Positions 16,598-26,371 of a stretch of 33,014 bases of DNA are shown piece after piece. A model generated the notes under the pieces. It worked only from the letters and a program-made list of their open reading frames with translations, searched no databases and was not told where the DNA came from. Where the stretch lies: the NCBI GenBank assembly GCA_902464375.1, contig CABQIM010000008.1:1-33014 (forward strand), given 5' to 3'. The position numbers and the translations under genes are program-made. The DNA is from an uncultured bacterium (GTDB taxonomy: Bacteria > Cyanobacteriota > Vampirovibrionia > Gastranaerophilales > Gastranaerophilaceae). Position 1 is the first letter of the stretch. Each line of letters starts with the position of its first letter.

Positions 16598-17416
16598 ATG
16601 GAACAAGATACATCATCTTACAATAAAATAAGAAGAGCAACAAATGAAGAGTTGACAGAAATGTGGACTCGATATTTTGCTGATCACGAAAATAAAGAGC
16701 TTAGAGATGCCCTAATATTACAATACATTTATCTTACAAAATACGTAGTAGGTCGTGTAAAAGTAGCACTTCCTCCAACTTTTTCGTTTGAAGATATTAC
16801 AAGCTATGGCGTTGAAGGGCTTATTGACGCTGTAGAAAAATTCACTCCTAAGATGGGGGCAAGATTTGAAACTTATGCTCTAGTAAGAATCAGAGGAAAT
16901 ATTATTGATAAAATTCGTTCTCAAGATTTCTTGCCAAGAAGTGTAAGACGCAAAATCAAAGACGTTAAAGAAGCACAAGATGTTTTGAAAAAACAATTTG
17001 GTCGTGCCGCTACAAACTCTGAAATCGCTAATTATTTAGGAATTGAGCGAGAAAAAGTTGAACAAATTTTATCCGATGATACAACAATCACTTCAATATA
17101 TGACAAGAAAGGTTCAAGCGACGGAGATATTGAGATTATTGATACAATCCAAGACAAACATAATCTTGCCCCGCACGAAGAGCTTGAAGAAAAAGATGTT
17201 AAGTCAGAATTGGAGAGTGCTTTGAAAAGATTACCGGAAAGAGAAAGAACTATCATGGTTCTTTATTATCATGAAAACATGACACTAAAAGAAATTGGTG
17301 AAGCTATAAATGTTTCAGAATCACGTATTTCACAGCTTCACGCGCAAGCGATTATGAAACTTAAGAATCTGCTAAGCGAAAACCGTTCTGAAAGATTAAA
17401 GAAGAGTATTATATAA
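16598..17416 (+). CDS. fliA: RNA polymerase sigma-28 factor for flagellar genes (FliA/SigD/WhiG type)
   Basis: It directs RNA polymerase to late flagellar and motility promoters. The 272-aa protein has region 2 at about 40-118 (FSFEDITSYGVEGLIDAVEKF, then GARFETYALVRIRG and FLPRSVR), region 3 at about 118-190 (RAATNSEIANYLGI) and region 4 at 211-256 (LPERERTIMVLYYHENMTLKEIGEAINVSESRISQLH). The SYGVEGLIDAVEKF and FLPRSVR phrases are typical of the FliA/SigD/WhiG group rather than SigB or RpoD. GAGGG lies just before the ATG. Its cognate promoters are in the window at 12732-12758 and 26048-26074. No anti-sigma FlgM gene is adjacent. Its end overlaps the convergent hemW end by 8 nt. Confidence 0.92.
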   Translation: MEQDTSSYNKIRRATNEELTEMWTRYFADHENKELRDALILQYIYLTKYVVGRVKVALPPTFSFEDITSYGVEGLIDAVEKFTPKMGARFETYALVRIRGNIIDKIRSQDFLPRSVRRKIKDVKEAQDVLKKQFGRAATNSEIANYLGIEREKVEQILSDDTTITSIYDKKGSSDGDIEIIDTIQDKHNLAPHEELEEKDVKSELESALKRLPERERTIMVLYYHENMTLKEIGEAINVSESRISQLHAQAIMKLKNLLSENRSERLKKSII

Positions 17417-18536
17417 ATTCTGAGAGTATAAGATTGCTAATTAATACCCCTTTTAGGTTTAGAGTGTAGCCACAATATGTTGGCTCTATAAAATCTCTGT
17501 ATTTATCTAGAATATTTTTGTATTTGGAATTAAAATCTATTCCAAAACGCTCGTTTATTCTATAAACGTCAATTCCTGAGCGTTTTCTAAATCCCAAAAA
17601 GATTTCTTCTTCCAGTTTTTCTTGTTGGCTCAATGTGTGTCCCAACTCATGAGTAGAAGGTTTTGCCATATATTCATCAAGTGTTGAATAATTTGAATAC
17701 CTTATTCCATCAACATAACCATGCGCTGCACAGCCAAAACCATAGTATTCATTATTATCCCAATAGTTTAAATTGTGCTTGGATTCATATCCTGATTTTG
17801 CAAAGTTGCTGACTTCATAACGGTAATAACCATTTTTTTCTAACGTATTATTTATTAATTCATACATATCTGCCTGAGCATCATCATCCGGCAGACAAAT
17901 CTCGGTCATTTCCTCTCCTATGGAGATAGCAAGTGTGTCGCCTTTTATACATTTACCCCTGCCCCATTTTGAACCTTCTTCTATTTTTAACCCATAAGTT
18001 GATATGTGTTGAATATCAAGCTCTAAAAATTTCTCCAAATCATTCTTTAAACTGTCAAGAGTTTGTAAGGGTAGACCATAAATCAAATCTACACTTATAT
18101 TCGTAAATCCGGCTTCCTTTGCAAGTTTTACAGCACTTACTATCGCACCGGAATCATGTCTGCGACCTATTAGTTTTAAGATTTCATCATCAAATGTTTG
18201 TGAACCTAAGCTTAAACGATTTACACCCAAGGATTTTAGCGCAGAAAAATATTCTAAATTAGCATCATCAGGATTTATTTCAATAGTGAGCTCATAATTG
18301 TTTTGGAAGTTAAACTTTTTTATAATTTTGCTCAACAAATCAATTGGCAAAAGCGAAGGTGTTCCGCCTCCAAAATACAATGTTCTTAATTTTTCACCAC
18401 AATAATTATCACTTATATCCTTCAATAAAGCATATACATAACCGGTAATCATTTCCAGCTTATTAAAAGAAACAAACGAGCAGTACGCACACTTTGATTT
18501 ACAAAAAGGTATGTGTATATAAGCGCTTTCTACCAT
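17409..18536 (-). CDS. hemW: Radical SAM haem chaperone HemW
   Basis: HemW binds haem and a 4Fe-4S cluster and is often misnamed coproporphyrinogen oxidase. In the 375-aa protein the cluster motif is C12-x3-C16-x2-C19 followed by Ser-Phe; true HemN has a fourth cysteine (CxxxCxxCxC), so its absence supports HemW. GGGTPS follows at 56-61, and the C-terminal HemN_C-like helical part begins around 300. Its ATG overlaps the ftsQ stop in TAATG, so translation is probably coupled to ftsQ. It is the last gene of the murC-murB-ddl-ftsQ-hemW run. Confidence 0.88.
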   Translation of the reverse strand: MVESAYIHIPFCKSKCAYCSFVSFNKLEMITGYVYALLKDISDNYCGEKLRTLYFGGGTPSLLPIDLLSKIIKKFNFQNNYELTIEINPDDANLEYFSALKSLGVNRLSLGSQTFDDEILKLIGRRHDSGAIVSAVKLAKEAGFTNISVDLIYGLPLQTLDSLKNDLEKFLELDIQHISTYGLKIEEGSKWGRGKCIKGDTLAISIGEEMTEICLPDDDAQADMYELINNTLEKNGYYRYEVSNFAKSGYESKHNLNYWDNNEYYGFGCAAHGYVDGIRYSNYSTLDEYMAKPSTHELGHTLSQQEKLEEEIFLGFRKRSGIDVYRINERFGIDFNSKYKNILDKYRDFIEPTYCGYTLNLKGVLISNLILSEFI

Positions 18537-19390
18537 TACTCATCCAATTTTATATAGTTTGTATCCCATCTTAAATCAATATATTTGACTTTTTTATTAA
18601 GCATTTTTACTTGCGGAAGCAAAGATGGAATTCTGTGAATTTTATCAAATGTTCCGCTATTAAAGCTACCAAGTCTAATATTTACGGTAGGGATTTTTAC
18701 ATAAACATCTTTAGGATTTCTATAGTCTATATATTCCACTTGCTCACCAGAATCCGCCTCAACTGTAGCGGCGAGCAATCTCAAATTGTTAACTTTAGTT
18801 TTATCCCAATTTCTATAATCATCACCTGAACCGTAAGTAATAACTCTAACTGTTTTAAATTCAGGACTAAGCGGCATGTAATCTCGGCCAATCAACTTTC
18901 CGTCAGAAGAGAAGAATGCTATTGGAGGTACATTGATATCCGGAGAAATCGTGATTAATGGAGTTCTTTCAATAATAATTATTTGCAACCTAGCCGGATA
19001 CCAGAAGCGTCTTATATAAACATCTTGAATCGGCTCCAACTGCATTATACTTTTCTTTAAGTTATCAGTCTTTACCAAAAAGATAGGCTTTGTAGAAACC
19101 TGATTTCTTCTAAGTGCAGACAATATCTTATTAGAAGGAACGATTTTGTTATTTACGATTTCTAAAGATTGACTGTTTAAATTATCAAACGCATTTTTAT
19201 GCAGTCTCCATTGCGGCATTTTCAGAACAAGAAGTCCAACTGCGCACAAAAACAGAATAATAAACATCCTCCAGAGAGAGCGAAGCTGATTCAGCCTTCT
19301 CTGTGATTTTCTGACTTGACGCTGCATTCTTGCTTGCTGCAAACGTCTATTTTGTCTGTATCTTGGATGTTGTATATCCTCGTTTGACAT
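18536..19390 (-). CDS. ftsQ: Cell-division protein FtsQ (POTRA domain)
   Basis: FtsQ (DivIB in Gram-positives) is a bitopic divisome protein linking early and late division proteins. The 284-aa protein has a basic cytoplasmic N-terminus (residues 1-41, rich in Arg and Gln), one membrane helix at about 42-57 (FIILFLCAVGLLVL), and an extracytoplasmic POTRA-like domain around 75-150 (PSNKILSALR, QDVYIRRFWYPARLQIIIIER). The 'I+R.WP..L.I...E+.P' pattern is the family's hallmark. Both ends overlap their neighbours by one base (TAATG with ddl and with hemW), so all three are translationally coupled. Its place after ddl fits the dcw cluster. Confidence 0.87.
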   Translation of the reverse strand: MSNEDIQHPRYRQNRRLQQARMQRQVRKSQRRLNQLRSLWRMFIILFLCAVGLLVLKMPQWRLHKNAFDNLNSQSLEIVNNKIVPSNKILSALRRNQVSTKPIFLVKTDNLKKSIMQLEPIQDVYIRRFWYPARLQIIIIERTPLITISPDINVPPIAFFSSDGKLIGRDYMPLSPEFKTVRVITYGSGDDYRNWDKTKVNNLRLLAATVEADSGEQVEYIDYRNPKDVYVKIPTVNIRLGSFNSGTFDKIHRIPSLLPQVKMLNKKVKYIDLRWDTNYIKLDE

Positions 19391-20331
19391 TATTTATTCA
19401 ATCCTACACTATTAAGTATCATCAAAACTAAATTGTCGTAATCAATTCCACAAACCTTTGCTTGAGCCGGTAAATCACTCGTATCGGTCATTCCTGGGTT
19501 TGTATTAATTTCTAAGAAGTATGGCTTATCATCTTTAACCATAAAATCTACTCTTGAAACACCTGAGCAACCTGCAGTTTCGTGAGCTTCTACAGCTATT
19601 TTCTTTGTTAATTCTGTTGCTTCTTTTGATAAACCTGTCGCAGGAACGATAAATTCTGATAAACCTTTTGTATATTTTGCATCAAAATCATACCATTCTG
19701 TTTTGGTTCTTATTTCCAGTATTTCTGTAGCAAAAGCTTTACCATCTTTTTCTAAAACTCCAACTGTAATAAAGAATCCATCAATAAATTCTTCTATCAA
19801 AACATCATCATTGAACTTAATAGCTTCTTCATAAGCCGCTTGCAATTCTTCCGGTTTATTAACCTTTGTCATACCAAAGCTTGAACCTTCTGACACAGGT
19901 TTGGTTATAAGTGGATAATTTAAGCCTTCTACAGCTTTCATCAAATCATCGCCTTTTTTTACAAAAGCAGATTTAATAAGCGGAATATTTTTATTTGTAG
20001 AAAGTACTTTCTTTGTATATTCCTTGTTCATACAAATCGCGCTAGACATAACACCGCAACCGGTATAAGGTATTTTCATAATTTCTAAAACACCTTGAAT
20101 ACATCCATCTTCACCATACTTACCGTGTAATGTATTATAAGCATAATCAAAACCCTTAAGATCATTCATCACGTTTGGTGTAACGTCTACAATTTGAGCA
20201 TTTTTATACCCCAATCTATGAAGAGCACCCAAACAATTTTTGCCGGAACGCAAAGATACTTCTCGCTCTGATGACATTCCACCACATAATACAGCTATTT
20301 TTGCGTCTTTGTTTTGTATAGTATATTGCAT
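19390..20331 (-). CDS. ddl: D-alanine--D-alanine ligase
   Basis: It makes the D-Ala-D-Ala dipeptide for peptidoglycan with ATP. The 313-aa protein is a standard ATP-grasp ligase of Ddl length: SEREVSLRSG (21-30), LHGKYGEDG (68-76), KPVSEGSSFG (144-153, ATP loop), EEFIDG (180-185) and the metal/active-site segment EINTNPGMTDTSD (274-286). AGAGGAAG precedes the ATG. The start lies 37 nt inside the murB gene, so the two are coupled. The window shows no vanHAX-type neighbours, so an ordinary housekeeping role is likely. Confidence 0.92.
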   Translation of the reverse strand: MQYTIQNKDAKIAVLCGGMSSEREVSLRSGKNCLGALHRLGYKNAQIVDVTPNVMNDLKGFDYAYNTLHGKYGEDGCIQGVLEIMKIPYTGCGVMSSAICMNKEYTKKVLSTNKNIPLIKSAFVKKGDDLMKAVEGLNYPLITKPVSEGSSFGMTKVNKPEELQAAYEEAIKFNDDVLIEEFIDGFFITVGVLEKDGKAFATEILEIRTKTEWYDFDAKYTKGLSEFIVPATGLSKEATELTKKIAVEAHETAGCSGVSRVDFMVKDDKPYFLEINTNPGMTDTSDLPAQAKVCGIDYDNLVLMILNSVGLNK

Positions 20332-21206
20332 AATTCTTCCTCTTTTTTAGTTTTATCCCCGATAAAAATTACTTCGGGTTTCAATTCAATTGTATACATA
20401 TCTTTCACAGCATTAAACATTCTAACCATCATCTCTAAAACATCTTCTGAAGTTGCCTGACCTTTATTTACGATAAAATTAGCATGTTTAGTCCAAACCT
20501 CTACATTGTCAGCTCTAAATTCCTTAACACCGGCTTTATCCAATAATCTTCCAGCAGAATCATTCTCAGGGTTTTTGAATACACTACCTGCGTTTGGGTT
20601 AGCTAAAGATGGTTGAACATTTTTTCTAAAGGTTAAATTTCTTTCCATCAAAGCCTTTATATCTTCTTGCGTACCTTTTTTAAGCTCAAATTCTGCAGAC
20701 AACATAATATAGCGACCATCATGCAAAATAGATTTTCTATAGCCAAATTCCATATCTGCTTTTTGCATAAATACAACTTCTTTGGATTGTTTATCAAATA
20801 AACAAGCAGAAACAATAACATCCGCTATACATTGTCCATGAGCACCTGCGTTCATATAAACAGCGCCGCCGATAGTCCCTGGAAGACCGATTAAGAATTC
20901 CAAACCGCTTAAAGAAACTTCTGCAACCTTCTGAGATATCAGAGGATCTTTTACACCGCAATCGGTGTAGACTTTAGTTCCTCTAATTTCAAACTTTTTC
21001 ATCTCTGTAGTTATAATAATGTTTCCACTATAACCATTAGAAGAAAACAATACGTCAGAACAGCTTCCCAATACAATGTATTCGTCGAGTTCGCGTAAAA
21101 GTCTGGTAAACTCTTCCACTGTTTCAGGGAAAAATACTTTTTTAACATTCCCGCCTATTTTGTATGTCGTTAATGGTTTTATTTCGAAATTTTCTCTTAT
21201 TTGCAT
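20295..21206 (-). CDS. murB: UDP-N-acetylenolpyruvoylglucosamine reductase MurB
   Basis: This FAD enzyme reduces UDP-GlcNAc-enolpyruvate to UDP-MurNAc with NADPH. In the 303-aa protein: TTYKIGG (13-19), FAD-binding GLEFLIGLPGTIGGAVYMNAGAHG, the catalytic serine in AGSVFKNP (about 206-213), and the C-terminal acid in LKPEVIFIG. I start it at the ATG at 21206 (AAGGATTATC just before) rather than an in-frame ATG at 21257, because the longer N-terminus (YIRII and others) is not family-like. The FAD loop reads LGSCSDVLF where LGGGSNLLV is usual. Its 3' end overlaps ddl by 37 nt. A repeat fragment sits in the gap to murC. Confidence 0.92.
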   Translation of the reverse strand: MQIRENFEIKPLTTYKIGGNVKKVFFPETVEEFTRLLRELDEYIVLGSCSDVLFSSNGYSGNIIITTEMKKFEIRGTKVYTDCGVKDPLISQKVAEVSLSGLEFLIGLPGTIGGAVYMNAGAHGQCIADVIVSACLFDKQSKEVVFMQKADMEFGYRKSILHDGRYIMLSAEFELKKGTQEDIKALMERNLTFRKNVQPSLANPNAGSVFKNPENDSAGRLLDKAGVKEFRADNVEVWTKHANFIVNKGQATSEDVLEMMVRMFNAVKDMYTIELKPEVIFIGDKTKKEEELCNILYKTKTQK

Positions 21207-21250
21207 GATAATCCTTATGTATAACGATTTTATATTCTGGGATTTATTGG

Positions 21251-21292
21251 CCCCCACCCGAATTTCTAAGAAGTAGGTTGGGTTTTCAACCC
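21251..21292. repeat. Repeat fragment between murC and murB
   Basis: CACCCGAATTTCTAAG (21255-21270) equals the reverse complement of 6410-6425. It is followed by a GTTGGG ... CCCAAC hairpin (21278-21296 region). The insert lies inside the likely murC-murB transcript. Confidence 0.6.
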
Positions 21293-21303
21293 AACAATAA
21301 CTT

Positions 21304-22626
<1,323 letters not shown>

Positions 22627-22749
22627 TTTAAACCTCACTAATTCTTAGATTCATTATAGTATAAAGATAACTTGTTGTATATTAAAAATTTTAAATACCG
22701 ACGCATCTACACAGCGAATCTTCTATTTGACAATCTTTTTATATTCTAC

Positions 22750-22820
22750 CCCCTCACCCGCATTCGTACGGCTCACGTAATTCGCCTACGACTGCTCCCT
22801 CTCCCACAAGGGGCGAGGGG
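22750..22820. repeat. Modular interspersed repeat, copy with core B
   Basis: End CCCCTCACCCG (22750-22760), 36-nt core B (22761-22796), hairpin end CCCTCTCCCACAAGGGG, then CGAGGG (22797-22819). Both ends match the copy at 6360-6430 exactly in reverse complement while the core is different. Core B recurs alone at 7232-7265. It ends 9 nt from the miaB stop, on the downstream side of miaB. Confidence 0.75.
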
Positions 22821-22828
22821 CAAAGAGA

Positions 22829-24157
22829 TTATCCGACGATTTCAACGCCTTCGCCATTCAAATACCAAGTTCTAGCTTTCACAATTTTGGTGTTAATAAA
22901 GCTTCCGGTAATATCTTTGTCATAAGGTATGTGAACAATTTTATTATTTCTTGTTCTGCCGGTAATAACGTTTTTGCCTCTTTCGTCCTTTGTTTCGAAT
23001 TTTTCAACAAGAACTTCCATTGTCTTACCAACATATTTCTGGTTTGATATCAAACAACATTTTCTATTATGTTCATTCAATCTTGCAAGTCGTTCCGTCT
23101 TAACATCTTCCGGAATAAACAAATCTACCCATTTTGCAGCAACTGTTCTTTCTCTTGGAGAATAAGCCGCTGTATTTGAGTAGTCCAATTCAAGCTCTGT
23201 CATAGCTTTCAATGTATTTTGGAACTGTTCTTCTGTTTCTCCTGGGAAACCAGCAATAAAATCACTTGTAATAGTTACGTCAGGAATACGGCTTCTTAAA
23301 TTGTCACATATCTTTTTATATGTAGCATAATCATATCTTCGGTTCATTTTCTTAAGAACATAATCATCACCGGATTGCATTGGTATATGGAAATACTCAC
23401 AAACTTTGTCCAGTTCTATTACAGTATTAATTAATTCTTCCGTAATATCAGTCGGATAAGAAGTTACAAATCTAATTCTAAAATTACCTTCCAATGCATT
23501 AACCTGTCTTAAAAGCCAAGATAGGTTTTGTCCTTCTTCCAAGTCTTTACCGTAGCTATCAACATTCTGACCCAAAAGTGTTATTTCTTTGAAACCTTCA
23601 GACAAAGCTTTTTTAGCTTCTGCCAAAATCAACTCAGGTTTTCTGGAACGCTCGCGACCTCTTGTATAAGGCACAATACAATATGTGCAGAAATTATTAC
23701 AACCTTCCATAATCGGAATCCAAGCATTTATGCTTTTTACACGATTAATTTGAATATCGCTTTCTTCATAATGTTTTTCTTCCGTAGAAACAATTCTTTC
23801 TCCGGCTTCAATACGTTTAACAAGCTCCGGAAGCTCGTATACTCTTTGAGTTCCAAGAACCAAATCCACATATGGAGCACGCTTAAGAATTTCTTTGCCG
23901 GCTTGCTGCGCAACACAACCTGAAAAAACAATTTTTAAATCAGGCTTTTTCTTTTTCCATTTGCCCCAAACACCGATTGCACTATATGCCTTGTCTTCTG
24001 ACAATTTTCTGATTGAACATGTATTTATAACAAGCATATCAGCTTCTTTTGGTTCATCAGTTTGGGTATAACCAATATGCTCCAACATACCGTACATTCT
24101 TTCAGCGTCAGATTTATTCATCTGGCAACCCATTGTTTCTATATAAACTTTTTTCAT
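22829..24157 (-). CDS. miaB: tRNA-2-methylthio-N6-isopentenyladenosine synthase MiaB
   Basis: MiaB adds the 2-methylthio group to i6A37 of UNN-decoding tRNAs. The 442-aa protein has cluster cysteines C11, C47 and C81 in the N-terminal UPF0004 domain, the radical-SAM motif C153-x3-C157-x2-C160 (EGCNNFCTYC), VPYTRGRERSR, and a C-terminal TRAM domain (VLVEKF, ITGRTRNNKIVH). I start it at the ATG at 24157 (AAGGGGAATT before it), which gives the standard MKKVYIETMGCQMN beginning. The upstream in-frame ATG at 24220 would add an unusual tail that overlaps a terminator. It is the first gene of the minus-strand run leading into murC. Confidence 0.93.
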   Translation of the reverse strand: MKKVYIETMGCQMNKSDAERMYGMLEHIGYTQTDEPKEADMLVINTCSIRKLSEDKAYSAIGVWGKWKKKKPDLKIVFSGCVAQQAGKEILKRAPYVDLVLGTQRVYELPELVKRIEAGERIVSTEEKHYEESDIQINRVKSINAWIPIMEGCNNFCTYCIVPYTRGRERSRKPELILAEAKKALSEGFKEITLLGQNVDSYGKDLEEGQNLSWLLRQVNALEGNFRIRFVTSYPTDITEELINTVIELDKVCEYFHIPMQSGDDYVLKKMNRRYDYATYKKICDNLRSRIPDVTITSDFIAGFPGETEEQFQNTLKAMTELELDYSNTAAYSPRERTVAAKWVDLFIPEDVKTERLARLNEHNRKCCLISNQKYVGKTMEVLVEKFETKDERGKNVITGRTRNNKIVHIPYDKDITGSFINTKIVKARTWYLNGEGVEIVG

Positions 24158-24209
24158 AATTCCCCTTTGTTTTTGTTTCTTGATTATACAACAAACGATT
24201 AATGCTGTA

Positions 24210-24242
24210 AAAAAATGCACCGCTTACAAGTGGTGCATTTTA
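24210..24242 (-). terminator. Rho-independent terminator of the sugar transferase gene
   Basis: 14-bp stem (AAAATGCACCGCTT with AAGTGGTGCATTTT, one G-U type pair) followed on the minus strand by a run of seven T. Confidence 0.85.
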
Positions 24243-24249
24243 AAATCTT

Positions 24250-25596
24250 CTATTTACATCTTCCTGAAAGTACTTTTGCAACATATTGTACAAGAATCAA
24301 GAATTCCCAAACGATGTGCCTGTGCTTGATATAATACAAATCATATTCCAAACGTTCTTCGCTGGTTGGTTCACAAATGTTAACCTGCTGCCAACCGCAC
24401 CATCCTGGGCGAACCCAGTTTCTGCATTCCCAGAAAGGTTGTTTTTCTCTGTTTTCATAATAAACCTCTTCTCTAACCGGACGAGGTCCAACAATACTCA
24501 TTTCCCCACGAAGAACATTTATCATTTGCGGCAATTCATCTATGTGGAATTTTCTCAAAATTCTGCAGAAAGGCATAATGCGTTTATCGTTTACGCTAAT
24601 TTCATTCAAATCATCATCAAAATTTTCTTCTACTTTATCTTGATACATCGTTCTGAATTTAATCATTTTGAATGGTTTTCCAAATTTACCAATTCTGGTT
24701 TGAGTAAAGAATATTGGACCAAAATCTGAGAATTTTATACCAATAGCAGCGATTAGAGAAAGTGGTGAAGTCAAAATCATTATCGAAATAGATGCTATAA
24801 TATCGCAGAATCTTTTGATGTATGCAAACAATAGCGCTTTTTTCTTAACGCAAGCGTAAAACAACCAGTTTACGGTCATTTTAGATATAAAATACTTGTG
24901 AGTGATTTTTTCGTAGAATTTTGGCATCCTCCAAACTTTTACACCCAGCGGAATACCTTTTATTAAATCTGTAAGAATTACAGAATCCATTCTTGATTTA
25001 ACTGCGATTATCACAATTTTTACGTTATTATCTTTAATTACAGCTTCAGAATCACAAGTTAAGCCTAGAATTGGAATAGTAGAATCTTCGTCTTCTATTG
25101 TGTTCATATTGTCATCCAAGAACCCGACAACTTTTAAACCTAATTCCGGTCTTGCTTGAATTTCTTCCGCTATAACTTTACCATCTTGACCGGCACCAAC
25201 AATAAGAACATTTTTAACTCTTTTGCCAAAACGATCATGGACATTGTATATTAATCTCGCAGCCAATATGCCGGCAAAAATAAGAATAGCATTTATAAAT
25301 AAAAGCAATATTGATACGACTCCCAATCCTCCAAACAATAGAACAGGAATGCCTGCTATAACTGTAGCGGTTGTGATACCTTCAAATAACAGATACAAGT
25401 CTTTTAATTTGAACACATGCGGAGTGTAAAAATCTTTGTTATATAGAATCAACATCACTACAAACAAATACCAAAGACAAATTATACTAATAATATTTAT
25501 ATGTGCAAATGAAATAAATGCATAAAATGTTGCCAACACAATTATAATCGCATCAACGAACATAAGAATGTAGGTGGATTTAGATGTTTCAGACAT
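24250..25596 (-). CDS. Polyprenyl-phosphate sugar-1-phosphate transferase (exopolysaccharide initiator)
   Basis: It transfers a sugar-1-phosphate from a UDP-sugar to undecaprenyl phosphate, starting synthesis of a surface polysaccharide. The 448-aa protein has about five N-terminal membrane helices (10-120), a nucleotide-binding-like CoA/NAD fold (VLIVGAGQDGKVIAEEI, 130-146) and a C-terminal bacterial sugar-transferase domain from about 255: membrane segment, KMIKFRTM (310-317), RKFHIDELPQMINVLRGEM (348-366) and SIVGPRPV (367-374). This is the WbaP/WcaJ/EpsE layout. It stands alone with its own terminator; no other glycan genes are next to it. The substrate cannot be stated. Confidence 0.88.
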   Translation of the reverse strand: MSETSKSTYILMFVDAIIIVLATFYAFISFAHINIISIICLWYLFVVMLILYNKDFYTPHVFKLKDLYLLFEGITTATVIAGIPVLLFGGLGVVSILLLFINAILIFAGILAARLIYNVHDRFGKRVKNVLIVGAGQDGKVIAEEIQARPELGLKVVGFLDDNMNTIEDEDSTIPILGLTCDSEAVIKDNNVKIVIIAVKSRMDSVILTDLIKGIPLGVKVWRMPKFYEKITHKYFISKMTVNWLFYACVKKKALLFAYIKRFCDIIASISIMILTSPLSLIAAIGIKFSDFGPIFFTQTRIGKFGKPFKMIKFRTMYQDKVEENFDDDLNEISVNDKRIMPFCRILRKFHIDELPQMINVLRGEMSIVGPRPVREEVYYENREKQPFWECRNWVRPGWCGWQQVNICEPTSEERLEYDLYYIKHRHIVWEFLILVQYVAKVLSGRCK

Positions 25597-25670
25597 AAAC
25601 TCTCCTTGATTAAAAGACTCATTATAACTATTTTATTATAACACACCTGAGCAATTTTTTCATTTAAACA

Positions 25671-25697
25671 CTAAAAAAGCCACGCTATTCGTGGCTT
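25671..25697 (-). terminator. Terminator of tRNA-Glu
   Basis: AAGCCACG and CGTGGCTT around a 5-nt loop, followed on the minus strand by TTTTTT; it begins 7 nt past the tRNA 3' end. Confidence 0.85.
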
Positions 25698-25703
25698 ATT
25701 AAA

Positions 25704-25779
25704 TGGTACCCCCAAGCGAATTCGAATCGCTGTCTACACCGTGAAAGGGTGTTGTCCTAGGCCTCTAGACGATGGGGGC
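25704..25779 (-). tRNA. tRNA-Glu (anticodon UUC)
   Basis: Read on the minus strand: acceptor GCCCCCA pairs with TGGGGGT, D-arm with TCTAGAGGCCTAGGA, anticodon arm ACACC-CTTTCAC-GGTGT with anticodon TTC at 25743-25745, T-arm AGCGA-TTCGAAT-TCGCT, discriminator A and an encoded CCA. Length is 76 nt including CCA. All bacterial tRNA-Glu hallmarks are present. It has its own promoter and terminator. Confidence 0.95.
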
Positions 25780-25794
25780 CTGCTGACAATTTCT

Positions 25795-25822
25795 ATAATA
25801 CCAAATCAATATCTAAAGTCAA
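25795..25822 (-). promoter_or_regulatory. Promoter of tRNA-Glu
   Basis: On the minus strand TTGACT (25817-25822), 16-nt spacer, TATTAT (25795-25800), placing the start about 8 nt before the mature tRNA. Confidence 0.75.
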
Positions 25823-26047
25823 GCGATTTGTTTTAAAAAAAATTAAAACACTTTAAAACCTCTTTCGTTAAAAGGATTTAGCCATTTTTACACATACGCT
25901 TTATTGCTTTTTGGACTCAAAATTTATTATATAAGTTTAGAAATGGTTGAGAACATTCAACTTTTCAATAACATTAAAATACTCTTATTAGGTTAAATGC
26001 GTCTGCACCTTTTATATGAATTTTTGTAACAATTCATTCAAAAATGT

Positions 26048-26074
26048 TAAAGTTTTTGAAAAATATGCCGTAAT
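26048..26074 (+). promoter_or_regulatory. Sigma-28 (FliA) promoter upstream of the 110-aa/1079-aa unit
   Basis: TAAA (26048-26051), exactly 15 nt, GCCGTAAT (26067-26074). Both boxes and the spacer length are identical to the flagellin promoter in this window, and the spacer also begins with GTTT. The first gene downstream on this strand is the 110-aa gene, about 290 nt from the predicted start, against about 40 nt for flagellin. Two palindromic repeats lie in between. Confidence 0.75.
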
Positions 26075-26103
26075 ACATAATATAAATCAAATTAATTTAA
26101 AAT

Positions 26104-26137
26104 AAAACATAACATTTTATACAAAAAGTTATGTTTT
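26104..26137. repeat. Long AT-rich palindrome, copy 3 (ATAC centre)
   Basis: AAAACATAACATTTT, ATAC, AAAAAGTTATGTTTT; 15-nt arms with one mismatch. It lies about 20 nt downstream of the predicted sigma-28 start site. Confidence 0.7.
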
Positions 26138-26234
26138 ATTTTATTTCTTATTATTGTTAACTTTTATACGTATTCAACATTCTTTTCTTCTTAAAAATTC
26201 TCCTTTTCGAGGGGCTGTAATCCTTATTTTTACT

Positions 26235-26264
26235 GGGCTCATAACATTTTGTATAAAATGTTAT
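26235..26264. repeat. Long AT-rich palindrome, copy 4 (GTAT centre)
   Basis: GGGCTC followed by ATAACATTTT-GTAT-AAAATGTTAT; exact reverse complement of 7080-7109 over 30 nt. Confidence 0.75.
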
Positions 26265-26302
26265 CTCTTGAGAAGTTTGATAAGCCCTATCATAATTGTG
26301 AT

Positions 26303-26331
26303 TTGACCCTTTTCTAGACTTTGAGTTTATA
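26303..26331 (+). promoter_or_regulatory. Possible sigma-70 promoter for the 110-aa gene
   Basis: TTGACC at 26303-26308, 17-nt spacer, TTTATA at 26326-26331. If used, transcription starts near 26340. That would exclude a TTG start at 26321 and favour the GTG at 26372. Confidence 0.4.
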
Positions 26332-26371
26332 TAAAGAGTTATGTTTTCCAGAAGAAAGGATATTAGAAAAA

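Larger units (their letters stand above)
25780..26371. other. Intergenic control region with sigma-28 promoter and palindromes
   Basis: No gene is seen. It contains the tRNA-Glu promoter (minus), a sigma-28 promoter at 26048-26074 (plus), two long palindromes at 26104-26137 and 26235-26264, and a second, sigma-70-like promoter at 26303-26331 (plus) in front of the 110-aa gene. Confidence 0.6.

Noticed and set aside
17409..18536. Oxygen-independent coproporphyrinogen III oxidase (HemN)
   Set aside because: It lacks the fourth cysteine of CxxxCxxCxC and is short, so HemW is the better call.
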